DNA of 6,161 nucleotides from Clostridia bacterium (GTDB taxonomy: Bacteria > Bacillota > Clostridia > Christensenellales > UBA1242). The stretch lies in the NCBI GenBank assembly GCA_023228225.1, contig JALOBO010000083.1:1-6161 (forward strand). The letters run 5' to 3'. The notes beneath the pieces were generated by a model. That model had not been told where the DNA came from. It searched no databases and saw nothing but the letters and a program-made list of their open reading frames with translations. Below are positions 1-6,161 of the stretch, piece after piece (positions within the stretch are counted from its first letter, which is position 1; each line of letters opens with the position of its first letter). The position numbers and the translations under genes were made by a program.

Positions 1-2990
1 CGTTCGATGGAAGTACTTCTATAGCCATTAATGCTAGTGTAGCTGATGATAGTCATAATCATATAATATCTAACATTGATGGATTAGCTGAAAAATTAGC
101 TACTTACGATTCCCATGTATCTGATAATGCTATTCACATTACAAGCAGTGAAAGAACTAAATGGAATGCAAAGCAGGATGCCCTTACTGTTGAAACGATT
201 TTAAGTGGAACTACAGATTCAAAAACTTTAGCTACTTCTTCCGCTATAAAATCTTATGTCGATGCGAGCGTAGCTGGAGCCGTTATACCGCAAGGTAGCG
301 CAACCGTAGCTGATTTGAGTGGTGTTGCAAAAACTGTTGGCTATATGTATAATATGACGGACGCAGGTACTATAGCTCAGCCCTCTGGGTATACAGGTTC
401 TCCACAAGTAGTAAAAGTAGGAGACAATGTAGTGTTTACTGCCAGTGGGTGGGATAACTTTGGTGGTCAAATTGATTTATCATCTTATCTAGTTAAAAAT
501 GGTAGTGCAGATTCTTTAACTGTATCGTTTGTACAGGCATCATCAAGAACAAATATTGTAACAAATGAAACTATATCCACTTCATTTGGTAAGATAAGTA
601 AGTGGTTAAATGACTTAGGAAATTCGGCATTTAGAGGTGTAGATGCTATTCCTACAGATTCTTCAACTAACTTAGTTGAAAGTAACGGTATATATGATGC
701 TATATCAAATATACAGGTATATGACGCCTATGTTTCAACGCTTGATGAATTTACAAGTGCAATGGCTTCAACTCCCGTAACATCTATACTTCTTAAATCA
801 AATATAACAATACCGTCAGATACTACGCTAGTAATTGGTACTACAAAATATATACATACTCAAAGTAATTTTACTATAGCATTCGATTCAAGAACTGACT
901 CTTTGTCTACTAGTTCTAATTCTGTGTATTTTTATGGAAAAATATCATTAGGTACTTATTTGAATTTAGGAATGTCTGTTTGGTATGTGATGGATGCCAT
1001 ATCTTCTATGGTTACAGACGTTACTGGAACGTTATACTGTGAAAAGAAAGCTACTACCGTTACAAATTATACACAACTTTATTGGAATAATACTATAAAC
1101 ATATCTGATGAGTATTCTTCTATTTCTAGTAGTGCCATGAGCGGTATAGCTGTTGGCAGCGCTATATCAGATGCCTTGACTGACTCTGAAATTAGATTTA
1201 TTGACTTTAATAAACAGGTTCTTAAATCAACTTCTACTATACCTACAGGTACTAGCTATCATAAGTTAGCTACTATTACAAGTATTGCTGGGTATAGCTC
1301 CTACTGTTTGATAAAGATCATGGCAAGGTCTAGCTATAGAAACATACTGTGCAGTGCCGATATAGAGTTTTCTGGTGGTTTTGGAAGTAATATAAATTCA
1401 TACAGTAACTATTCAGTTATAAATTCTACAATAAATCCAAATAGGTTTATTGTGTGCGCCTCCTCTTCTACCCCTGACTCATTAGAGTTATGGTATTATA
1501 GTGATTTAAATACTTATGAGGAGTATTATTTAGATTCATTCGTAGATAATTATTATGGATGCACCATTACAATGTCAAATACAACCGGAAGTCCGTCAGT
1601 TTCGGTAATTTCTCAGTCTCATTCTTACTATGATTCCTTAACTATTTCTAATTCATCCTCGATAGTTTCACTATCTACGAGTAAGCAAGATGTTATATCT
1701 AGTTCTAGCGCTATTTATACAGGTATAGCTTCTGCATTCGACGCAGGAAAAGTAGTGATTACGAATTCCAGCGGACAACTAGCAGTAAGTCCGACTATAA
1801 CCAGCACTGAATTAGGATATCTAGATGGTGTTACCGGGAATATTCAAACCCAAATAAATAATGCTAAGAGCATATATTCTGTATGGAATGTAAGTACTCC
1901 ATCATTGAGTTCCCTGGATGCTACTTATTCTAATCTGTGTACTTTGATTGCGCATAGTAATACGCTATCCGCGGCTAATACTTATTTCTTGAAATTTCAT
2001 ATTTCTGGCAGTGGCGACTATACTCAAATATCTTCTATGGGTTATGACGTTGAGGGTGTCCTTGCTATAAGAACAAATAACAGTGATACCGGCATAGCTT
2101 CCGCTAAAGCATATTATAATGTTAATGTATATCCCTATACTAGCACAAATATACCTAGGTTATTCTATGCTGTAAATGATAATGTTATTTATGTTTATGC
2201 AAATTTTGCGGGCACTTCATATTCATATTATCATCTTAATGTAGAAATAAATCATAATTATGGGTTTAATATTGACTCTTCCTCTTTTATAGTTGAACCA
2301 ACGGGATTTACTGAAATAGATTTTGAAAATAGAAGTATCATTTCTGGAACTAATCCACTAGCTGTCTCTAATTTAAAGGGGATGTATACAATAACCCATA
2401 ATGCCAGCGGTGTAACTGCTGGTAGCTATGGCCCATCTTCAAATCAATCACCGTCTTTTGGTGATACTTTCTCTGTCCCATATTTTTCTGTAAATACTTA
2501 CGGGCATACTACAGACGCATCTAATAAAACTATTACTATTCCTTCTAACGTTGTAACTACAAGCGTTAATGGGTTAATGGGTTCCAGTGATAAATCTAAA
2601 CTTGATGAAATACTTATAAAGAATGCGTTTGTGCAGGGAAGCGTAACACCAGCGGATACCCCTGTCCCGCTTACATTGTTTGAGAAGGATGGAGTAAAGA
2701 TTTATATACAGGCAAATTCAATTTCCTCTGTGACCTTGTACCTTACGGCTACACCTGCTGTACGTAGTGGGTTCATGGCGGCAAAGTCAAGTACTGTAGT
2801 TTTTCAAGCTAATTCTGCTAACGTATCTGATGTTTTGATAGGATCATTCTCTACAAATGACTTGTCTTCCTCCGGAGGGTATGGACATCTTGTTCTTGAT
2901 TGGTCTGGGCATGAAGCGTCATTTGACATAATGCTTCTTGTGTCAGGTAGCGTATGCGCTGTGTCTTCGATGGTATCTTATATCTATTAA
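1..2990 (+). CDS. Phage tail-fibre-like modular structural protein, 5'-truncated
   Basis: The reading frame is open from base 3 to a TAA at 2988-2990, giving 995 visible residues; the true start lies left of the window. The TTG at 315 is only an internal codon, because the frame upstream is uninterrupted and encodes fibre motifs. Seen, numbering from base 3: SHNHIISNIDGL (17-28), HITSSERTKWNAKQDAL (45-61), a linker DSKTLATSSAIKSYVD (72-87), a VGYMYN...GDNVVF...GWDNFGGQIDL module (112-159), PTDSSTNLVESNGIYDAI (217-234), STELGYLDGVTGNIQTQI (601-618), a VTAG...GDTFSVPYFSV...YGHTT module (804-847) and NGLMGSSDKSKLDEI (856-870). Motifs of these types recur in phage tail fibres and form trimeric shafts. 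Unrecognised segments at about 239-560, 619-793 and 871-995 may be beta-rich receptor-binding heads (inference). There is no signal peptide or membrane segment in the visible part. The fibre class is confident; target and exact position in the virion are unknown. Confidence 0.93.
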   Translation, partial: FDGSTSIAINASVADDSHNHIISNIDGLAEKLATYDSHVSDNAIHITSSERTKWNAKQDALTVETILSGTTDSKTLATSSAIKSYVDASVAGAVIPQGSATVADLSGVAKTVGYMYNMTDAGTIAQPSGYTGSPQVVKVGDNVVFTASGWDNFGGQIDLSSYLVKNGSADSLTVSFVQASSRTNIVTNETISTSFGKISKWLNDLGNSAFRGVDAIPTDSSTNLVESNGIYDAISNIQVYDAYVSTLDEFTSAMASTPVTSILLKSNITIPSDTTLVIGTTKYIHTQSNFTIAFDSRTDSLSTSSNSVYFYGKISLGTYLNLGMSVWYVMDAISSMVTDVTGTLYCEKKATTVTNYTQLYWNNTINISDEYSSISSSAMSGIAVGSAISDALTDSEIRFIDFNKQVLKSTSTIPTGTSYHKLATITSIAGYSSYCLIKIMARSSYRNILCSADIEFSGGFGSNINSYSNYSVINSTINPNRFIVCASSSTPDSLELWYYSDLNTYEEYYLDSFVDNYYGCTITMSNTTGSPSVSVISQSHSYYDSLTISNSSSIVSLSTSKQDVISSSSAIYTGIASAFDAGKVVITNSSGQLAVSPTITSTELGYLDGVTGNIQTQINNAKSIYSVWNVSTPSLSSLDATYSNLCTLIAHSNTLSAANTYFLKFHISGSGDYTQISSMGYDVEGVLAIRTNNSDTGIASAKAYYNVNVYPYTSTNIPRLFYAVNDNVIYVYANFAGTSYSYYHLNVEINHNYGFNIDSSSFIVEPTGFTEIDFENRSIISGTNPLAVSNLKGMYTITHNASGVTAGSYGPSSNQSPSFGDTFSVPYFSVNTYGHTTDASNKTITIPSNVVTTSVNGLMGSSDKSKLDEILIKNAFVQGSVTPADTPVPLTLFEKDGVKIYIQANSISSVTLYLTATPAVRSGFMAAKSSTVVFQANSANVSDVLIGSFSTNDLSSSGGYGHLVLDWSGHEASFDIMLLVSGSVCAVSSMVSYIY
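717..902 (+). other. Possible beta-helix-like entry segment within the first fibre protein
   Basis: Residues 239-300 begin with STLDEFTSAMASTPVTSILL, then SNITIPSDTTLVIGTTKYIH and an alternating polar/hydrophobic strand pattern. The order 'helix that indexes a list, then I-x-L strand, then N-I-T-I, then L-x-I-G' resembles the N-terminal cap and first coils of pectate-lyase-type right-handed beta-helices. This is pattern recognition only: no catalytic residues are identifiable and the repeated coil pattern is not as clear downstream as in the second fibre protein. It could instead be an unrelated beta-rich domain. Confidence 0.3.
1257..1622 (+). other. Beta-rich module A of the first fibre protein, candidate receptor-binding domain
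   Basis: Residues about 419-540 start with YHKLATI and run through a Tyr/Ser/Asn-rich stretch with NPNRFIV and DSLELWYYSD, ending with YYLDSFVDNYYGCTITM. The sequence is made of short alternating strands and glycine/asparagine turns, with four cysteines (in SYCLIK, ILCSAD, IVCASS and YGCTIT). The layout, an opening K-x-A-x-I strand, a central 'physical value' strand pair and a closing Y-Y-x-L...N-Y-G strand, recurs in module B further along the same protein. I infer a beta-sandwich head inserted between shaft modules. No named family is recognised. Confidence 0.35.
1983..2336 (+). other. Beta-rich module B of the first fibre protein, candidate second copy of module A
   Basis: Residues about 661-778 start with YFLKFHISGSGDYTQI, contain VLAIRTN, PRLFYAVNDNVIYVYANF and close with YYHLNVEINHNYGFNI. 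This order of strands parallels module A: an opening aromatic/Lys strand, a paired strand ending in tyrosines, then Y-Y-x-L followed by N-Y-G. Outside those anchors the sequence identity is low. It lies between the STELGYLDGVT shaft motif and the VTAG/YGHTT module, as expected for a globular head set between shaft pieces. Unlike module A it has no cysteine. Confidence 0.3.
2613..2990 (+). other. Unrecognised C-terminal domain of the first fibre protein
   Basis: Residues 871-995 follow the GLMGSSDKSKLDEI shaft motif and finish the protein. The segment is strand-like throughout, with runs such as VKIYIQANSISSVTLYL, STVVFQANS, YGHLVLDWSG and a hydrophobic end FDIMLLVSGSVC...VSYIY. A distal C-terminal tip is the usual place for receptor contact or trimer closure in tail fibres (family knowledge). 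I do not see the Ser-Asp/Glu catalytic pattern of a self-cleaving intramolecular chaperone, nor a C-type-lectin variable tail. Function is therefore left open. Confidence 0.4.
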
Positions 2991-3015
2991 ACTAAAACGG
3001 AAAATAAATAAGTAA

Positions 3016-3096
3016 ATGAAAAGCATATTAAAGATTGTTGCATCGCTTGTCCTCTCACTTGTAGCGTCTAAAGGAAAGAGGGCTGAAATTAAATAA
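3016..3096 (+). CDS. Possible 26-residue hydrophobic membrane peptide
   Basis: ATG at 3016 and TAA at 3094-3096 enclose 26 codons, 25 bp after the first fibre gene and on the same strand. The product begins MKSILKIVASLVLSLVA: a lysine near each end of a short N-terminal amphipathic start, then a hydrophobic stretch of about 13 residues (5-17), and a basic tail KGKRAEIK. It could be a single-span inner-membrane or membrane-associated peptide. It would be short for a signal peptide and has no lipobox cysteine. No ribosome-binding site is obvious: the upstream bases are A-rich (ACGGAAAATAAATAAGTAA), so translation may depend on coupling or leaderless-type initiation, or the frame may be a chance one. 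Short hydrophobic peptides beside fibre or lysis genes are common in phages and often missed, but I cannot name a family. Confidence 0.38.
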   Translation: MKSILKIVASLVLSLVASKGKRAEIK

Positions 3097-3165
3097 GCGG
3101 TAAGTTTTAAAATATATTTAAGTTTAACTATATATATACATACCTAGCTTTAGGATAAATAATTT

Positions 3166-3173
3166 AAAAAGGA
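3166..3173 (+). promoter_or_regulatory. Ribosome-binding site of the second fibre gene
   Basis: AAAAAGGA ends ten bases before the ATG at 3184, a slightly long but workable spacing for an AAGGA Shine-Dalgarno core. It supports the start choice. The frame has a TGA at 3175-3177 immediately upstream with no alternative start codon between, and the next in-frame ATG is codon 26. Confidence 0.55.
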
Positions 3174-3183
3174 TTGACTTATT

Positions 3184-6161
3184 ATGGATAAGGTAGAACT
3201 TCTTACAAACACAGCACAGGTATTGGATGAAGATAGTAAATCTATTGCAAGATCAAATATGGGATTAGGTAGTGCTTCTGTTAAGGGAGTAGCCACAACT
3301 CTTTCTGATAGTGATGATTTAATAACTGCTAACGCAGTGAAATCTGCGATAGATGAAATTAAAATAAATCAAATACCTATGCAGAATATTATATATGTTA
3401 ATCCTTCTGCAGTAGTAGATGTAACTGGTGCTACATATAGAACATTTAAATCTGCTATGGCTTATATTCTTTCTAAGAGTCCTACTTCTGAAAATAGATG
3501 GGAAATAGTACTTTCTTCAGGTACATTAAATCAAACTGGTACGACATATACTCTTACTTATAATTCTGAGAGCATAACTTTAGACGAGAATGACGTTATT
3601 ATACTGCCCTATATTTATATAGTTGGTAATAGAACTATAATAAACTCCTATATATTTTCAAGAACATTTATAACTTCTGTCTCATACAGAGACATACCTA
3701 CTAGTTCTGTAATTGAAAATTGCATTATAACTCATATTGATTTATCATACAGTTCCTCTAGTGGTATAAATGCTATTTCCGCTACTAGATGTACTTTTCA
3801 TGGATTAACTAACTTAACATATAGAAAGTCTTCTTCCACTTATGAATGCGGTATATTTACTTTTGACTCTTTCATAATTGACTGCGATTTAACCAACGGA
3901 AGCACTAGTGGCGTTCTTAACGATATGAACGCATTTTTTATATCTGTAAATTCCTGTTTTTTGGGTGGCACTATGCCATCATGTTTTGTTAAGGATAATA
4001 CAAGTTATCCTTTATTTAAATCTATAAACTCAACACTTACAGGAATTACTCTGTACGGTGGAGAATTGGCTAATTGCTATATTAGAAGTAGCTCCTCCGA
4101 TAGTTTTAACTATTATTCTGTGTTTAATCAAGGATGCTCTTATGAAATAACAAATTGCTCATTTTCTGATACAAAGATTTTAATAAATAATATACAAAGT
4201 TCAAGTCAAGTAGTGTTTAGGCACTGTACACTTTGTTCAAATTCCTTTATATTTTTAAGATTATCAGAAAGTAGGGTTCTATGCCAGAATTGTGTATTCG
4301 ATGGATGCCATATATGGAAAATGTCTAGCCTAGGCGCAAGCATAGCTCTTATAGATTATGTTAATTGTACTGGATATTTAAATACATTAGTTCCTAGCAG
4401 TTATGATATAACAGACCCGCTTGGAAATGCTTCATCTACATATTCATTATTATCCGATGAAAATATATCTAACATGGGGGCAATATATAAGAATACCATA
4501 AGTGGGTTATTGGCTACAGAAGTACAGGAAGCCCTTGATGAACTAGCTTCGACTAAAGTTAGCAAAGAAACTGGAAAAATATTATCTTCTAATGACTATA
4601 CTGATGATGAGAAATCAAAATTAGCTGGTATAGCTAGTGGCGCAGAAGTAAATGTTCAGTCGGACTGGAATGCTACTAGTGGTGACGCTTTAATTTTAAA
4701 TAAACCTACGTTGGGCACATCTTCCTCTAAAAATTATTCTGCATCAATAACTAACGATACTAGCACGATTCCATTAACTAGCGCCGTGTATGCTGCCTTG
4801 TTATTAAAGCAAGATGCTTTATCCGTAACGTATCCTTTAGTTTTATCTAGCAATACCTTAAGCGTATCAAATGCTACAACTACTTCTTTTGGCGTTGTTG
4901 AGATAGGTTCAAATTTATCCATAGCGGATGGTGTTCTAAGTGCTCCTGTGGCTACTAGTTCATCTAATGGCGTAATGTTCTTGTATAGTTCTTCCGGTGA
5001 AAACACTAATGGAACTATGACGCAGAAATCTATTTTTGATGCGCTTGCCCTAAAACAAAATAATATAACATCAGGTAGTTCCTGCTTAACTATAACAAAT
5101 TCTGTAATTTCAATAGCTAATGCCACTGCTAGTTCTTATGGTGTAGTTAAAATCGGAACAGGATTGTCTGTTGATTCAAATGGATATTTAAATTCAACTC
5201 ATATAGATTATGTGGCTGGAAGCGGCATTAGCTTAGATAGTAGCATCATTTCATTACTTACTGCTTCTACAACTATTTTGGGTGGAGTCAAGGTAGACGG
5301 AACTTCAATAACTATCTCTAACGGAGTTATTAGTTCTATATATAACTTGCCTATAGCTACTGCAACTTTGGGCGGTGTAAAGAATGGCGGGAATGTAGTA
5401 GTAAGTGCCGACGGCACTATGAATTATACTTTACCTACTGCTTCTACTTCTGTTTTGGGTGGAGTAAAGGTAGGAAGTAACTTATCTATAGCAGACGGTG
5501 TCCTAAGTGGAACTCCAGATACTACATATACGGTAGATACCGCAAAGGGACTTACTTTAAGTGGTACGTTGATTTCTATAAACTACAGCACAAAGACTTC
5601 TTATGGCGTGGTTGAAGTCGGAGATAACATATCCGTTTCAAACGGGGTAATAAGCATTCCAGTAGCTACTTCTTCTACACTAGGTTTAATTAAAATAGGA
5701 ACGGGTTTAGATATAGTAAATGGATTAGTTTCTACTAGCATACCTACAGCATCTTCATCTGATTTAGGTTTAATTAAAGTAGGATATACTTCTAGTGATA
5801 AAAACTATGCCGTAGTTCTTGATTCCAGTAGCAAGGCTTACGTTAATGTTCCTTGGACTGACACTACTTATACTCTTCCTGTTGCTTCTTCAACCGTATT
5901 AGGCGGTATAAAAGTCGGCACTAACTTATCTATAGATGAGAGCGGCGTTTTGAGTGCAGCTACAGGTTCTTATACTCTTCCCACAGCTTCTACGACTACT
6001 TTAGGCGGAGTCAAGGTAGATGGAACAACTGTTTTGATTAGCTCTGAGGGTGTTATAAGTGCAGTTTCTAGTGGTGGAAGCGTATACCAGGCCGGAGTAG
6101 GATTAACTTTTAATACGTCTACTTCTCCTATAACGATAAATGCTAATTATGCTTCGGCAAC
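3184..6161 (+). CDS. Phage tail-fibre-like protein with beta-helix and serial repeats, 3'-truncated
   Basis: An uninterrupted frame runs from ATG 3184 (fixed by an upstream in-frame TGA at 3175 and an AAGGA site) to the right edge: 992 complete codons and no stop. Domains in order: an N-terminal module (1-59) with AQVLDEDSKSIARSNMGLG and LITANAVKSAIDEI, of the kind that starts or links phage fibres; a predicted right-handed beta-helix (about 68-400); a linker with ATEVQEALDELA (445-456); YTDDEKSKLAGIASGAEV and the following NVQSDWNATSGD (472-502), a widespread fibre motif; two linker copies ending in K-Q (526-543, 606-625); then serial 'LGGVKVG.NLSI..GVLS' repeats (564-959). Fifteen of its sixteen visible cysteines lie in the beta-helix. 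There is no signal peptide or membrane segment. The role is adhesion or host-surface binding in a phage virion; a depolymerase activity is possible because beta-helices often carry it, but no catalytic residues are recognised. The missing C-terminus probably holds the tip. Confidence 0.94.
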   Translation, partial: MDKVELLTNTAQVLDEDSKSIARSNMGLGSASVKGVATTLSDSDDLITANAVKSAIDEIKINQIPMQNIIYVNPSAVVDVTGATYRTFKSAMAYILSKSPTSENRWEIVLSSGTLNQTGTTYTLTYNSESITLDENDVIILPYIYIVGNRTIINSYIFSRTFITSVSYRDIPTSSVIENCIITHIDLSYSSSSGINAISATRCTFHGLTNLTYRKSSSTYECGIFTFDSFIIDCDLTNGSTSGVLNDMNAFFISVNSCFLGGTMPSCFVKDNTSYPLFKSINSTLTGITLYGGELANCYIRSSSSDSFNYYSVFNQGCSYEITNCSFSDTKILINNIQSSSQVVFRHCTLCSNSFIFLRLSESRVLCQNCVFDGCHIWKMSSLGASIALIDYVNCTGYLNTLVPSSYDITDPLGNASSTYSLLSDENISNMGAIYKNTISGLLATEVQEALDELASTKVSKETGKILSSNDYTDDEKSKLAGIASGAEVNVQSDWNATSGDALILNKPTLGTSSSKNYSASITNDTSTIPLTSAVYAALLLKQDALSVTYPLVLSSNTLSVSNATTTSFGVVEIGSNLSIADGVLSAPVATSSSNGVMFLYSSSGENTNGTMTQKSIFDALALKQNNITSGSSCLTITNSVISIANATASSYGVVKIGTGLSVDSNGYLNSTHIDYVAGSGISLDSSIISLLTASTTILGGVKVDGTSITISNGVISSIYNLPIATATLGGVKNGGNVVVSADGTMNYTLPTASTSVLGGVKVGSNLSIADGVLSGTPDTTYTVDTAKGLTLSGTLISINYSTKTSYGVVEVGDNISVSNGVISIPVATSSTLGLIKIGTGLDIVNGLVSTSIPTASSSDLGLIKVGYTSSDKNYAVVLDSSSKAYVNVPWTDTTYTLPVASSTVLGGIKVGTNLSIDESGVLSAATGSYTLPTASTTTLGGVKVDGTTVLISSEGVISAVSSGGSVYQAGVGLTFNTSTSPITINANYASA
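3385..4383 (+). other. Predicted right-handed beta-helix domain with cysteine ladder
   Basis: Residues 68-400 of the second fibre protein open with YRTFKSAMAYI (85-95), then WEIVLSSGTL (106-115) and IYIVGNRTII (144-153). This matches the usual order of the pectin-lyase-like fold: a capping helix, the 'x-I-x-L-x-x-G-x' strand and the 'I-x-G-n-x-x-I' coil. From residue 180 a coil-like unit 'x-N/R/D-C-x-F/I-x' recurs: ENCIIT, TRCTFHG, IDCDLTNG, NSCFLGG, ANCYIRS, TNCSFSD, RHCTLCS, QNCVFDGC, VNCTG. The cysteines sit at 180, 203, 234, 258, 298, 325, 348, 370 and 395, mostly 22-31 residues apart, which fits one helical coil. Members of this fold in phages are receptor-binding or polysaccharide-degrading; which applies here is not visible. 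Confidence 0.72.
4597..4710 (+). other. Shaft module of the 'DDEKSKLAGIASGAEV' type
   Basis: Residues 472-509 read YTDDEKSKLAGIASGAEV, then NVQSDWNATSGDALILNKPT. This module is seen very widely in phage and prophage tail fibres, where it is thought to form part of a trimeric shaft. It marks the passage here from the beta-helix to the repeat region and is one of the best single indicators that the gene is a fibre. Confidence 0.85.
4873..6060 (+). repeat. Serial 22-38-residue protein repeats of the second fibre
   Basis: Consensus P-x-A-[ST]-[ST]-x-x-[LY]-G-[GVL]-[VI]-K-[VI]-G-x-N-L-S-I-x-x-G-V-[LI]-S. Clear copies cover residues 564-586, 647-670, 694-717, 723-747, 751-775, 803-824, 826-850, 854-891 and 899-924, with another at 933-959. 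A degenerate unit lies at 588-605 (VATSSSNGVM). Spacing varies from near-tandem to about 80 residues, and a YTLP or similar lead-in often precedes a unit. The unit at 854-891 is longer and has the GYTSSDKNYAVVLDSSSKAY form followed by VNVPWTDTTY. Such units build beta-structured fibre shafts. The copies are related in protein but much less so in DNA. The array may continue beyond the window. Confidence 0.9.

Larger units (their letters stand above)
2991..3183 (+). other. Gap between the two fibre genes
   Basis: This 193-bp gap holds the possible small peptide gene and, from 3097, an 87-bp very A+T-rich leader. The leader has a 10-bp palindrome AAATATATTT (3110-3119), a TATATATA run near 3131 and a small hairpin CCTA-GCTT-TAGG (3143-3154). 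No stem followed by a T-tract is present, so I see no intrinsic terminator, and the fibre genes are probably read on one transcript. Promoter-like hexamers can be picked out, but in such A+T-rich DNA none stands clear of background. Confidence 0.5.

Noticed and set aside
315..317. TTG as a start for the first fibre gene
   Set aside because: The frame is open upstream to base 3 and encodes conserved fibre motifs, so the TTG codes an internal leucine.
228..470. 80-codon open frame on the - strand
   Set aside because: It lies fully inside the first fibre gene, has no ribosome-binding context and encodes nothing recognisable; the + strand frame there holds clear fibre motifs.
2613..2990. Target region of a diversity-generating retroelement
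   Set aside because: No C-type-lectin-like variable tail, no second near-copy of the 3' end, and no reverse transcriptase in the window.
3049..3083. Intrinsic terminator after the first fibre gene
   Set aside because: The stem is only seven pairs with a 21-base loop and no T-tract follows it.
3123..3152. Bacteroides-type promoter (TTTA, then TAGCTTTA)
   Set aside because: Both elements are imperfect and the spacing is short; matches of this quality are expected by chance in such A+T-rich DNA.
4734..5126. 130-codon open frame on the - strand
   Set aside because: It is antisense to the linker and repeat region. Ser/Thr/Gly/Val-rich codons on the + strand yield few stops on the reverse, so the openness is a by-product of composition.
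5208..5417. 69-codon open frame on the - strand, Pro/Leu/Thr-rich
   Set aside because: It is antisense to the GGVKVG repeats; its recurring TPPK-like pattern is just the reverse reading of those repeats.
4873..6060. CRISPR array or other DNA-level repeat
   Set aside because: The repeats are conserved in protein, not DNA, have uneven spacing and sit in one long reading frame.

Overview
This A+T-rich window looks like part of the tail-fibre (receptor-binding) cluster of a tailed bacteriophage or prophage, probably from a gut-type host community. Nearly all of it is coding on the + strand. The evidence is two very long Ser/Thr/Gly/Ala-rich proteins built from short modules familiar from phage tail fibres: HNH-type shaft repeats, 'HIT..ER.KWN.KQDAL', 'STELGYLDGVT.NIQTQ', 'GLMGSSDKSKLDEI', 'DDEKSKLAGIASGAEV' and serial '..LGGVKVG.NLSI..GVLS' units. 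No capsid, lysis, replication or host gene is visible, so the host and phage family cannot be fixed from this window.

Layout: (1) Bases 1-2990 hold the 3' part of a fibre gene already open at the left edge (995 codons visible; true start upstream). (2) Bases 2991-3183 are a 193-bp gap. It contains a possible 26-codon membrane-peptide gene (3016-3096), then a very A+T-rich leader with an AAGGA ribosome-binding site. (3) Bases 3184-6161 hold the 5' part of a second fibre gene (992 codons visible, still open at the right edge). It has a short N-terminal module, a predicted right-handed beta-helix with a cysteine ladder, a linker region, and at least nine clear 22-38-residue repeats.

The two large proteins share linker modules, so they are probably fibres of the same virion or successive parts of one adhesin apparatus, transcribed together. 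I see no strong terminator between them. The points most worth a second look are the cysteine ladder of the beta-helix, the repeats whose protein is kept while codons are scrambled, the tiny hydrophobic peptide between the fibre genes, and a possible pair of related beta-sandwich modules in the first protein. I do not see a wholly new system such as a defence locus, a retroelement or CRISPR.
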